DNA from: Syntrophaceae bacterium
GTDB taxonomy: Bacteria > Desulfobacterota > Syntrophia > Syntrophales > Smithellaceae
Direction of reading: 5' to 3'
Length of the DNA: 34,074 nt
Assembly: GCA_016927935.1 (NCBI GenBank)
Contig: JAFGLS010000167.1
Span: 1-34,074 of the forward strand
Made by a program: the position numbers and the translations under genes. The notes under the pieces were generated by a model, which was not told where the DNA came from, did not search any database, and worked only from the letters and a program-made list of their open reading frames with translations. This document shows positions 16,501 through 23,335 of the stretch, piece after piece; the first letter of the stretch is position 1; the number at the start of each line of letters is the position of its first letter.

Positions 16501-17827
16501 CCAAGCGTTTTTGCATACAGTCCGCCAGCACAATGGCCGGCCGGTTCCTGTTGAACCGGAAAGACTCAAACTGTTCGAACCGCTCAAAGGCCCGTCGCTT
16601 AAGTCAGAAAAGGATTCCAAGTTCGTGGTCCTCTCAATAGGCGACCAGATAGCACCGATTATAGCGGCTACCTACCGGTCCTATGGCTATGATGCGGTTC
16701 CGTCGGTTATTACATCTGCAGCATCGCTGGCTGCCGGGCGAAGAGACTGTTCCGGCAAGGAGTGTATCGCCTACCAGCTCATCTGGGGATCGTTTCGAAA
16801 ATACCTTGATGACAACCCTCCTGAAAAGAGAACAGTGCTGCTTGAAATCACCGGCAGGGGTGCCTGTCGTAACTGCAACTTCTCCATCAAGGATCAAATT
16901 TCTGTCGGGAAGATGGGTCTTTCCGATCGTGTCGCACTGCGTCACCTTGCTCCAGAAAAGGAAGCTCCTGGCTTGTTGGCACGGTACTATACCGGTACGA
17001 TGCTATGGGACTTGTTAAACCAGTTTGCGGCGTTTTACAGACCATACGAACGTGAACCGGGCGAAGTCGACAGAATCTATCAGGAATACTGCGATGAACT
17101 GATCCGGATGATGGAAATCCCCAAAAAACAAGGAGGACTATCTGAAATCATCGAAAAGTTGCGGCGCCTCGAAGCCTTTGGTCAATTTATTCGTAAGGCT
17201 TCGGCACAGTTTGCAACTTTGCGGGAGGGCTGGCTGGATGAAAGATCCTTCCGGACGGTTTTTCTTACTGGTGACATCTATCTGCGTCTCGACGATTTCG
17301 GAAGTGACAGCATCATCCGAAGGCTCAATGCCCGTGGAATGCGTGTTATTGTGGAGCCTCTGTGGGTGCTGGTAGAATACCTCATCGAAGAACGCTCTTC
17401 AGAGCTGTTTAATCTTCCTCAGGGAACTTTTAAAAATCCATACCTTAAGTTCATGATGCAAAAAGCCCGGAAGCGGTTCTACAAAGTGGCCCGGGAAGAT
17501 AACCCCTGGCTGCCCACACCCGATGTCCCGGATATGCTGAAAAAGGCGAAGCCCATCATCAACCGTCATCCGCGTGGCGAAGCGCCTATTACTGTGGGAA
17601 GCGTCATTCACCACTGGGATGAAGCGCTCTGCGATGGTGTAGTGATTGTCGGACCATGGGGTTGCGGACCGGCAATGATTGCCGAAAGCCTGCTGAAGCA
17701 TCAGCGGCAAATTCCGCTGTTTTTTGTTTATAATGATGGGTCTCCCATTGATGAAAGGCGACTGAATGGATTCGTTTTCCGGCTGCGTCGCCATCAGCCG
17801 CGTGTTTTTCCACTCAGGAAAGCTTGA
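13523..17827 (+). CDS. Giant 2-hydroxyacyl-CoA dehydratase-type activase (two BadF/HgdC ATPase domains + DUF2229 + HgdB-like)
   Basis: This 1434-aa protein belongs to the large CoA-dehydratase activase family. Two ASKHA ATPase domains come first: one from about residue 25 (AGCDLGKATAKFVL; cysteine motif CSSGTG near 146; CSVFAKSE near 184), and a second from about 330 (GLDLGSTGSKAVL; IGGQDAKF near 441; CSAGTG near 465; CTVFVADAAAEAL near 504). Paired cysteines in such domains hold a [4Fe-4S] cluster at a dimer interface. A DUF2229 domain follows near 690-930 (GVPYVGALYGYLPW, CFSYDSCAPAKV), then an HgdB-like region to the C terminus (SGKECIAYQ near 1080, CRNCNFS near 1115). Relatives energise electrons with ATP for radical dehydration or reduction. 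No dehydratase partner is nearby, so the substrate is unknown. GC content is visibly higher than in the neighbours around 15.6-16.5 kb. Confidence 0.93.
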   Translation: MTDRRSQHSGKIPPKNQEKDVVVAGCDLGKATAKFVLIRISGDGTLFWEDYRIIIHNGRPLDTFRKWYREKNIALCAAVAATGLHSNELIAPVISELPEDACLAAALRMRSNINGAVNLVSLGARGYSVFTRDRQGHVHYIENDKCSSGTGETIIKIAGRFGLGIEEADRLAASASTSIPITARCSVFAKSEMTHFGNQGKPIDQLMRGYFESVARNVAALLSKVRIDGPVYLIGGGTKIVTFTQAFQKLIGSNVQVASEPQLFEALGAAVLAAEQHSGEKLLKLPDNPEQLITPRQIRFRIHKPAELSASKVTYQKSPLVNEDPSTTPTVLGLDLGSTGSKAVLTSIKTGKQLLDVYDRTRGNPVDASSRLLEAILKQTKPDIRAIALTGSGREAAATVLRAVFPSLAQQIVVLNEIVAHAAAAIRCDDKNGRSLSIVEIGGQDAKFIQIAGGQIIESDMNKACSAGTGSFLEEQAVFYGVHDVQEFTQLARKATRPPDLGQMCTVFVADAAAEALNEGFDIENLFGGFQYSVIHNYINRVMGGRTFGERIFFQGKPASGPSLAWTLAAVTGREVIVPHNPGAMGAWGIGLCALKELGEEKLLQAANFDLNLALDARVVSRKEFQCADSKCQNMCRIDKTTVSVGGAEHTVLSGGACPKYEISSGGSQKLPKDAPNAIEERMTLLENFWEAGSGDRLVGVPYVGALYGYLPWIVTFLSKIGLRVKVLRADSKSLARGEERCFSYDSCAPAKVAHAVADADISTLVFPKFLDLYDREGDGGRTCPMEQGMADMADHALKARGRNIRFVKPVFNLKDDLLNKRLLRRLKWLARELCMNDTKAIKAARRAAQVQQEYESALAEIGRRTLNYGREHRIPIVAVVGSLHMIYDRAVNANIPALLRQNGVLPLPMDCYPLPKNIHPLPRIVWEDANRALRVALLAREQGDVFPVLLSSFGCGPASFTEHFFRHLMEGYPHTALESDGHGGFAGFVTRIQAFLHTVRQHNGRPVPVEPERLKLFEPLKGPSLKSEKDSKFVVLSIGDQIAPIIAATYRSYGYDAVPSVITSAASLAAGRRDCSGKECIAYQLIWGSFRKYLDDNPPEKRTVLLEITGRGACRNCNFSIKDQISVGKMGLSDRVALRHLAPEKEAPGLLARYYTGTMLWDLLNQFAAFYRPYEREPGEVDRIYQEYCDELIRMMEIPKKQGGLSEIIEKLRRLEAFGQFIRKASAQFATLREGWLDERSFRTVFLTGDIYLRLDDFGSDSIIRRLNARGMRVIVEPLWVLVEYLIEERSSELFNLPQGTFKNPYLKFMMQKARKRFYKVAREDNPWLPTPDVPDMLKKAKPIINRHPRGEAPITVGSVIHHWDEALCDGVVIVGPWGCGPAMIAESLLKHQRQIPLFFVYNDGSPIDERRLNGFVFRLRRHQPRVFPLRKA

Positions 17828-17908
17828 TATTAATATCGGATACGGAGGGAAAAGACAGCCAAGTCGTAAAAATCTCATTTAATTTACAGATAAATTTTTA
17901 GGAATAAA

Positions 17909-17940
17909 AAGAGGGACTGTCTTTATGAACAGCCCCTCTT
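17909..17940 (-). terminator. Bidirectional terminator between activase and lipase
   Basis: AAGAGGGACTGT and ACAGCCCCTCTT form a 12-bp stem with one mismatch and an 8-nt loop. On the minus strand the stem is followed by a T-rich tail (CTCTTTTTATT), so it ends the lipase transcript. It may also stop the convergent activase transcript. Confidence 0.75.
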
Positions 17941-17998
17941 GATGTTAGAAGTAACGTACAAGTCAGTTCGGAAACAGAAAAGTACGTCGTTAAATTTT

Positions 17999-19015
17999 TT
18001 AATAACCAGCCTTCTTTAAATTCTTGGCAATATTAACATAAAAACCAGATGCATCAAAACCGGGAGTATAACCAAAGAACTGGTCAATTTCATAGAAATG
18101 GTTGACACCAGGGAACAGAATAGAAGTGGTTATATCACCTTTGTAAACAGGAGTCTTGCAATATTCACCTTTCTTGCATAAAGTTGGAATATGTGCACTT
18201 GCTGTAGTTACAAGACTATCATTATTACCGACACCCATTATACCCATGACTGCGTAGCAAATAGCTGAAACACCCTGTCCGAGTGGGTCAACAAGCAGGT
18301 TAATGTAGTTAATCTTTCCACCGTAAGCCTGATACATAACACCGGCTCTGTTGGGTGTGTTCGGATTGAATACATTTGTTACAGTAGGAGTAATAAGGTC
18401 AATCAATAATGCCTTGCAATCCTGCTCTGAAGCTAATTCTAGCATACCACCAAAAAGGTTAATCGCCTCGGAAACTATAAAACCAATGGCTTCAGGTATG
18501 AAAGTGTATTTAAGTAGGGGAATATCCCACCATGCCCAGGCGATGAAATCAGCAACTTCCGAACCTGTATGAGTTCCGCTGATGCTGGTCAGACTGGCAA
18601 CTTTCTTATTGCACGTGCCGGCTGCGCAGACACCGGGAATAGCCAGGTTGGAAATAACATTTCTGCTGTCCAATGGACCCATGGAATGGGCAATTAGGTT
18701 TACCTTGGACCAGCCATTAATTGCAAACTGAACAGCCAGCTCATCAGCAACCTGCTGTGCCCTTGCCGCCTCGGAATTGAACGGATCCTGATTGGTTACA
18801 TAAACTGTAGCGCCTTTATCTCTTAAAGCTTTAGGAATTGACCACCAATAATCAATGCCAAGCAGGTTCTTGTCACGCCAGAAAGCGCCATGAACCAAAA
18901 CTATCGGATACTTTGTTTTGCAGCTGGTATCCGAAAAGAAAAACCAAGCATGGGATACTGAAACGGTTCCCACTAACATTATTATGCAAATTGCTAATCC
19001 TAATAACTTTTTCAT
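17999..19015 (-). CDS. Secreted family I-like triacylglycerol lipase
   Basis: The protein is 338 aa from the ATG at 19015, which has AAAGGAGG 5 nt upstream; the longer frame is not used. Residues 1-23 are a Sec signal peptide ending SHA. The oxyanion strand is YPIVLVHGAF near 36-45. The nucleophile is Ser111 in AHSMGP, the acid is Asp266 in NNDSLV, and the base is His306 in GVNHFYEIDQ. This order matches true lipases of families I.1/I.2, which need the foldase Lif; a Lif gene lies at 28878-29900. Oddities: the usual HSxGG reads HSMGP, and the calcium-ligand Asp of NHxDE is Tyr. A sigma-54 promoter and an enhancer-like array lie upstream. Likely acts outside the cell on long-chain glycerides or esters. 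Confidence 0.88.
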   Translation of the reverse strand: MKKLLGLAICIIMLVGTVSVSHAWFFFSDTSCKTKYPIVLVHGAFWRDKNLLGIDYWWSIPKALRDKGATVYVTNQDPFNSEAARAQQVADELAVQFAINGWSKVNLIAHSMGPLDSRNVISNLAIPGVCAAGTCNKKVASLTSISGTHTGSEVADFIAWAWWDIPLLKYTFIPEAIGFIVSEAINLFGGMLELASEQDCKALLIDLITPTVTNVFNPNTPNRAGVMYQAYGGKINYINLLVDPLGQGVSAICYAVMGIMGVGNNDSLVTTASAHIPTLCKKGEYCKTPVYKGDITTSILFPGVNHFYEIDQFFGYTPGFDASGFYVNIAKNLKKAGY

Positions 19016-19178
19016 AAAATCCTCCTTTAAATTTTTCTCGTTTGGATGATGAAAATGTGCAATCCACACTAAACCATTAACCACCTGATTTATGTGGATC
19101 TAAGTGATGGGCTAGAACGTGCAGGCGAGGAGGAAAAACGTACCACAGTGAATTTGAATCCCATTTGTCCTGTTTTAG

Positions 19179-19194
19179 TGCATGAAGCGTGCCA
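19179..19194 (-). promoter_or_regulatory. Sigma-54 promoter for the lipase
   Basis: The minus strand reads TGGCACG, 4 nt, ATGCA, against the consensus TGGCACG-N4-TTGCW. All seven bases of the -24 element match and the -12 GC is in place with one mismatch beside it. The start would be near 19168, giving a leader of about 150 nt before the lipase ATG. Confidence 0.75.
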
Positions 19195-19260
19195 GTTTTA
19201 ACCGGTACGTCACGAGGGCTATAAGTATTTAAAATATAAAGCAAAAACACAATATTAAAC

Positions 19261-19280
19261 AGAGCCGAATTTGCTCTTTT
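19261..19280 (-). terminator. Possible terminator after the sigma-54 activator gene
   Basis: AGAGC-N7-GCTCT is a 5-bp stem with T-rich sequence on both sides. It could end the activator transcript before it reaches the lipase promoter. The stem is short, so this is tentative. Confidence 0.3.
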
Positions 19281-19357
19281 TATTCTTTGGGGACGCTATA
19301 TTCCTCCATTTTTGCCTGTTATTTACTAATCCTTTTTATTATTAAATATTTATTTGA

Positions 19358-19408
19358 TGGGGCACGTTTGCCTCAATGCGGGGTACGAATGTCCCGATAC
19401 GGGGCAGG
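19358..19408. promoter_or_regulatory. Phased enhancer-like array (activator binding sites)
   Basis: GGGGYA cores start at 19359, 19380 and 19401, exactly 21 bp apart (two helical turns). The half-sites TGCCTCA and GTCCCGA between them oppose these, so overlapping imperfect dyads arise, for example GGGGTAC facing GTCCCG. The array lies about 215 bp upstream of the lipase sigma-54 start and directly beside the stop codon of the sigma-54 activator gene, as expected for upstream activating sites. Confidence 0.55.
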
Positions 19409-19417
19409 CTAATAAAT

Positions 19418-22093
19418 TTAATGATGAGTCAACCCAAATTTTTGCATTTTTCGGAAAAGGGTCTTTCGGTCAATGCCCAGAGCCGTGGCGGTTCGCTGGC
19501 GATGCCATTTATTTTCAGACAAGGCTTTCATAATACGATCTTTTTCCAGTGTATCCAAAGTCATGTTGGCTTCTTTCATGGGAGTATTATACTGAAACGG
19601 CTGGACCTGTCCGTTAGGAAAGTCATCCATGGTGAAATCTTTAATGGCCGAAACCCTCCTGTCTTTCAATAATCCCCGAGCCGGCTTGGTTTCCGGCACA
19701 CCGGTAAAATCCAGTTTTTTCAACGTAAGATAGCGGTGCAATACATTCTGAAGTTGACGTATATTTCCCGGCCAATTGTAATTAAGCAGTGCTTCCAAAA
19801 CGTGCATGGGAAGCGGCGCGTGATTTTCATCGTAAAGATTGAGAAAATGGTCAACCAGAAGCGGCAGATCATCTTTCCTCTCCCGCAGAGGAGGAAGATT
19901 GATGGGAAGGATGTGGATCCGGTAAAAGAAGTCCTCCCGCATGATTCCCTGCTTGACCAGCTCCCACAGGTTACGGTTCGTGGCCGCGATAATCCGGACA
20001 TCAGCATTTTTTGTTATACTGCTGCCCACAGGCGCATATCCGCCTCCGGCGATGGCCCGCAGAAGCTTGACCTGCATGTTCAATCCTATTTCTCCCACCT
20101 CGTCGAGAAACAGAGTCCCTCCGTCGGCTTCATCAAGATAGCCCCGCTTGTCTGTAGCGGCCCCCGTAAATGCCCCTTTTTTGTAGCCGAAAAACTCGCT
20201 TTCCATAAGTGTTTCCGGAATTGCCCCGCAATTGACAGTGACAAAGGTTTTTTTGCTTCTGTCGCTCGTATCGTGAATAGCCTTGGCTACCAGCTCTTTT
20301 CCTGTTCCTGACTCTCCGTAAATGATAACATTGGCCTGAGTCGCCGCCGCCTGGAGAATAAATTCGTAAACCTCCTGCATGACCTGGCTCTTGCCGATGA
20401 TGTCACAGAACCGGTAGCGTTCCCGGATGGACGAACGGAGACGAATGTTTTCTCTCTGGAGGTGTTCCCGGCTTTCCAGCAGGGCAACCTCGGCCTGCTT
20501 GCGGGAGGTGATATCCGTGAAGGAGGCGATGAATTGGCCTGCCAAGGGAATGTGCCCTATGCGGATGAGGACGTCAAACTGTTCCCCGTTATGGTGGGCA
20601 ATCCGGCACTCGTGTTCCACGGGCTTGTCTTTCCGGCAACGGGAAAACTTTTCCATGAGGGCATCGTGATCTTCCGAAACTATAAAGTCCGTGAATTTCA
20701 TCTTGCCTTCTATTTCATTTTTTTCATACCCCAACATTTCCATAAACCGGTCATTAACCATGAAGATTTCCAGGGAATCTTTCATGATTATCATGGGGCC
20801 CGCATTCTCAAAGATGCTGCGATAACGTTCTTCACTCTTTTTCAGGGCTTCTTCCGCCTGCTTGCGTTCGGTGATGTTTCTTCCTTCACCTAAAACAGAC
20901 AAGGGTTTTCCGTTCTCGTCTCTGATGAAACTGAAATTGCATTCTCCCCATACGGTTTTGCCGTCCTTGCAGATGAATTCGAGTTGCACTGTGCGGGTTA
21001 AGACATAAGTTGGAGGAGCGGCCAGAGCCTTGGGCATCTCTTCGTTAAAGAAATCCATCGCCGCTTTAAAAGATGCCGGGGTAAAAAGCTTATCCAAAGG
21101 GAGTTGAATAAGGTCATTCAGTGTGTATCCCAGTAATTTTTCCACAGATGGACTGATGTAATTTACTTTTAAGTCCAGAGTCATTGTCCAGACCTGATCT
21201 TTCATGTGGTCTGCCAGAAGACGGTACTGGGTTTCTCTTTGTTTTAGCAATGCTTCCGTCTGCTTGCGTTCAGTGATGTCGCGGATAATTCCTCTGAACC
21301 CAATCGGTTTATCTGATAAATCTTTTCGCAGAGATGCGGAGGCTTCAACATATCTTTTAGAGCCGTCTTTTCTTATAATCAGCCAATCGAATCCTTCATT
21401 GGGCACTTCTGTTTTGTAAATTTTATTAAATGTCTGAAAAACCTTGTCCGAATTTTCCTTATCTGAAAACTGCCTGTAATTGGCTCCGGTCAATTCCCTT
21501 CTGGAACATCCTGTCTCCCGGCACAATGAATCGTTGAAAAAGGTAAAGTTGCCGGAAAGGTCAACTTCAAAATAGCTGTCCTGAATGTTATCAAGAATAC
21601 TCCTGTATTTTCCCTCACTGAGGCGCAATGAATCTTCAATTTGTTTGCGTTCGGTTATGTCGTTTACAACTCCGATAAATCCTGTCGGTTTGCCGTCTGA
21701 GTCTTTTTGTAGGGATATGGATGTTTCAATGTATCTTACAGAACCGTCTTTCCTTCTGACCTGCCAGCGAAATCCTTCGGAGGGTTCCCCTCTGTTGTAA
21801 ACTTTGTTGCATTCTTCAAAAATCCTTTTTGCGTTTTCTTCATCTGAATACTGCCGGTAATTTATTCCCATCAATTCTTCCCTGGGATACCCGAGTACAC
21901 GGCATAATGAATCGTTAAAGAAAGTAAAGTTGCCGGCAAGATCTATTTCAAAACATCCATCATTAACATTTTTAAGGAAGTTGCGGTATTTTTCCGCTCT
22001 CTCGTGCTGTATCTTGTCACTCTGCCGGCGCAGGGAGACGCGATCTTCAGTACCGGTTTTATTTATCTGTGCTTCGTCACTTTTCTTTTTCAT
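19418..22093 (-). CDS. Sigma-54-dependent transcriptional activator with four PAS domains
   Basis: About 890 aa from the ATG at 22093; a GTG at 22108 with AAAGG close upstream is an alternative start. Four PAS domains in a row each end in an ITERKQ-like or ITSRKQ linker (about residues 35-155, 160-275, 280-410 and 420-535). The sigma-54 AAA+ domain follows with Walker A YGESGTGKE near 590, the sigma-54-contacting GAFTGA near 640, and Walker B GGTLFLDEVGE near 660. The C-terminal Fis-type helix-turn-helix is TATALGIDRKTLFRKM. There is no receiver domain, so signal input is through the PAS domains. PAS1 and PAS2 closely resemble the PAS of the giant kinase at 23336-28717. The adjacent lipase promoter is the obvious target. 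Confidence 0.93.
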   Translation of the reverse strand: MKKKSDEAQINKTGTEDRVSLRRQSDKIQHERAEKYRNFLKNVNDGCFEIDLAGNFTFFNDSLCRVLGYPREELMGINYRQYSDEENAKRIFEECNKVYNRGEPSEGFRWQVRRKDGSVRYIETSISLQKDSDGKPTGFIGVVNDITERKQIEDSLRLSEGKYRSILDNIQDSYFEVDLSGNFTFFNDSLCRETGCSRRELTGANYRQFSDKENSDKVFQTFNKIYKTEVPNEGFDWLIIRKDGSKRYVEASASLRKDLSDKPIGFRGIIRDITERKQTEALLKQRETQYRLLADHMKDQVWTMTLDLKVNYISPSVEKLLGYTLNDLIQLPLDKLFTPASFKAAMDFFNEEMPKALAAPPTYVLTRTVQLEFICKDGKTVWGECNFSFIRDENGKPLSVLGEGRNITERKQAEEALKKSEERYRSIFENAGPMIIMKDSLEIFMVNDRFMEMLGYEKNEIEGKMKFTDFIVSEDHDALMEKFSRCRKDKPVEHECRIAHHNGEQFDVLIRIGHIPLAGQFIASFTDITSRKQAEVALLESREHLQRENIRLRSSIRERYRFCDIIGKSQVMQEVYEFILQAAATQANVIIYGESGTGKELVAKAIHDTSDRSKKTFVTVNCGAIPETLMESEFFGYKKGAFTGAATDKRGYLDEADGGTLFLDEVGEIGLNMQVKLLRAIAGGGYAPVGSSITKNADVRIIAATNRNLWELVKQGIMREDFFYRIHILPINLPPLRERKDDLPLLVDHFLNLYDENHAPLPMHVLEALLNYNWPGNIRQLQNVLHRYLTLKKLDFTGVPETKPARGLLKDRRVSAIKDFTMDDFPNGQVQPFQYNTPMKEANMTLDTLEKDRIMKALSENKWHRQRTATALGIDRKTLFRKMQKFGLTHH

Positions 22094-22278
22094 TTTTTCG
22101 TTTAACACAAAACCTTTCGCGGAATAAAAGATTATGGCCAAGGTTTTTAGGATTATTTTTGTCGGCAATAATATACGAAAAAATACTTTGTGTCAAAAAA
22201 ATGACGGCCAAATATTAGGTTTAAATATCTGACAATGGGCGTAAATAGTGTTTATTGATTTGAAGACCTTAAAATCCA

Positions 22279-22307
22279 TTGACAATCATAGGTCTTTGGC
22301 TTATGAA
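22279..22307 (+). promoter_or_regulatory. Sigma-70-like promoter giving a probably leaderless mRNA
   Basis: TTGACA, 17 nt, TATGAA places the start at about 22313-22314, on the ATG of the XRE gene itself. No ribosome site precedes this ATG. An inverted pair AAGACCT (22263-22269) and AGGTCTT (22290-22296) flanks the -35 and could be an operator. Confidence 0.55.
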
Positions 22308-22312
22308 AAACT

Positions 22313-22597
22313 ATGACACCTGAAGAATTAAAACAATGGAGAGAGGCCAACGGATATAGTCAGAAAGGTTTGGCGAGAGCTTTATCATGTCATGTGATGA
22401 CTATAAGCCGTTGGGAACGCGGCGCAAGGGAAATTCCTTCCTTCCTCAAATTGGCTCTTGGTTATCTGGAACTAAAAGGGGATAAGACGGAGCTTAAACC
22501 AACAAAGCCTGAAAAAGATAACGCAGTCGTAAATGAATACGGGGAATATTTGCAGGCGTGGAACCGTCTTCTGGAGTCTGTATTTCCTAAATGGTGA
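22313..22597 (+). CDS. Small XRE-family helix-turn-helix regulator
   Basis: This 94-aa protein has an N-terminal XRE-type DNA-binding domain: ELKQWREANGYSQKGLARAL, then HVMTISRWERGAREIP, where SQKGLARAL and VMTISRWERG form the two helices of the motif (about residues 18-42). The remaining 45 residues are hydrophilic with no recognisable domain, ending YLQAWNRLLESVFPKW. It is divergent from the sigma-54 activator gene and could control it or itself. Leaderless translation is suggested by its promoter. Repeat copy C follows 40 nt downstream. A prophage or toxin-antitoxin role is possible, but no partner gene is next to it. Confidence 0.85.
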   Translation: MTPEELKQWREANGYSQKGLARALSCHVMTISRWERGAREIPSFLKLALGYLELKGDKTELKPTKPEKDNAVVNEYGEYLQAWNRLLESVFPKW

Positions 22598-22637
22598 GTA
22601 AATATTATTTATTACAGAGGTGATCACTGAGATATTG

Positions 22638-22827
22638 TTTAATGAGACCCAAATTTCAGAAACAAAGTGCACTGAAATTTGATGGTCGTAATGAGACTCA
22701 AAATTCAGGAACATCGTGAACTGAATTTTGTAGGTCGAATTATTCAATCCTCGATTTATCGGGATTGGGAATTATCCCCGAGGCGAATAACCTAAAGGTC
22801 ACTATAGGCCAAGCGGGATAAATGTAG
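22638..22827 (+). repeat. Dispersed structured repeat, copy C with tandem hairpins
   Basis: The element begins TTTAATGAGACCC and has two hairpins in a row. The first stem is CAAATTTCAG/CTGAAATTTG as in copy A. The second is CAAAATTCAG/CTGAATTTTG, in which both arms have changed together. GACC/GGTC (or GACT/GGTC with a wobble) pairs outside each. A third hairpin CAATCC...GGATTG follows, then CCCCGAGGCGAA. Here a 20-bp module (ACCTAAAGGTCACTATAG) interrupts the sequence that is continuous in copy A, before GCCAAGCGGGATA resumes. The copy ends just before the stop of the convergent membrane protein gene. Confidence 0.85.
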
Positions 22828-22831
22828 CCGG

Positions 22832-23296
22832 CTATGACAAAACACTTTTTTGCGGCTGTGAATCTTTTGTTTTTTCTCTCCGTAATTTAGCTTGACGGCC
22901 AAGCCAGACTCCCGCCAATGATGACAAAAACCAGTATATAGGTATTCCGAACATGAGCAAAGTAGTGGTGAGCGGAATCCTTATATCTTTTCTGAATTGT
23001 ATGGCAATAGTCAATGCTATCATGAGAAAAGAGGGATAAAGCCCCGGAGAAACAACTGTAAAACCGAGCCAGGATTTTAGATGAGGATGACTTAAGTATC
23101 CGATTAAACAACTGCCCAAAAAGAATACCACGGGAATTACGCCAAAAAATATCACCCATAATACAGGCGAGCTTTTTTGCTGAAAACGCAATGTAATGGC
23201 AAAACTGGAAAGTAGCAAGATCATCACTAATGCAATAATAAAGGCAACAATGAAACCAAGTAGAGCGACACGGGTAACTTTTGCTGTATTTTTCAT
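22832..23296 (-). CDS. Small polytopic membrane protein of unknown function
   Basis: This 154-aa protein has four hydrophobic segments (about residues 10-32, 44-68, 80-100 and 110-132) and a positively charged tail (RQAKLRREKTKD). AAGGA lies 8 nt before the ATG. I do not recognise the family. It lies 39 nt after the giant kinase/HD-GYP gene on the same strand and is probably the last gene of the foldase-kinase transcript. Its stop abuts repeat copy C. Confidence 0.75.
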   Translation of the reverse strand: MKNTAKVTRVALLGFIVAFIIALVMILLLSSFAITLRFQQKSSPVLWVIFFGVIPVVFFLGSCLIGYLSHPHLKSWLGFTVVSPGLYPSFLMIALTIAIQFRKDIRIPLTTTLLMFGIPIYWFLSSLAGVWLGRQAKLRREKTKDSQPQKSVLS

Positions 23297-23335
23297 TTAA
23301 TGTCCTTTTTATAGAGAATTTCTTCTTTATTCTTT

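Noticed and set aside
783-22827. The three dispersed repeats as a CRISPR array or insertion sequence
   Set aside because: The copies are 8-14 kb apart with no regular spacers, and none contains a transposase frame.
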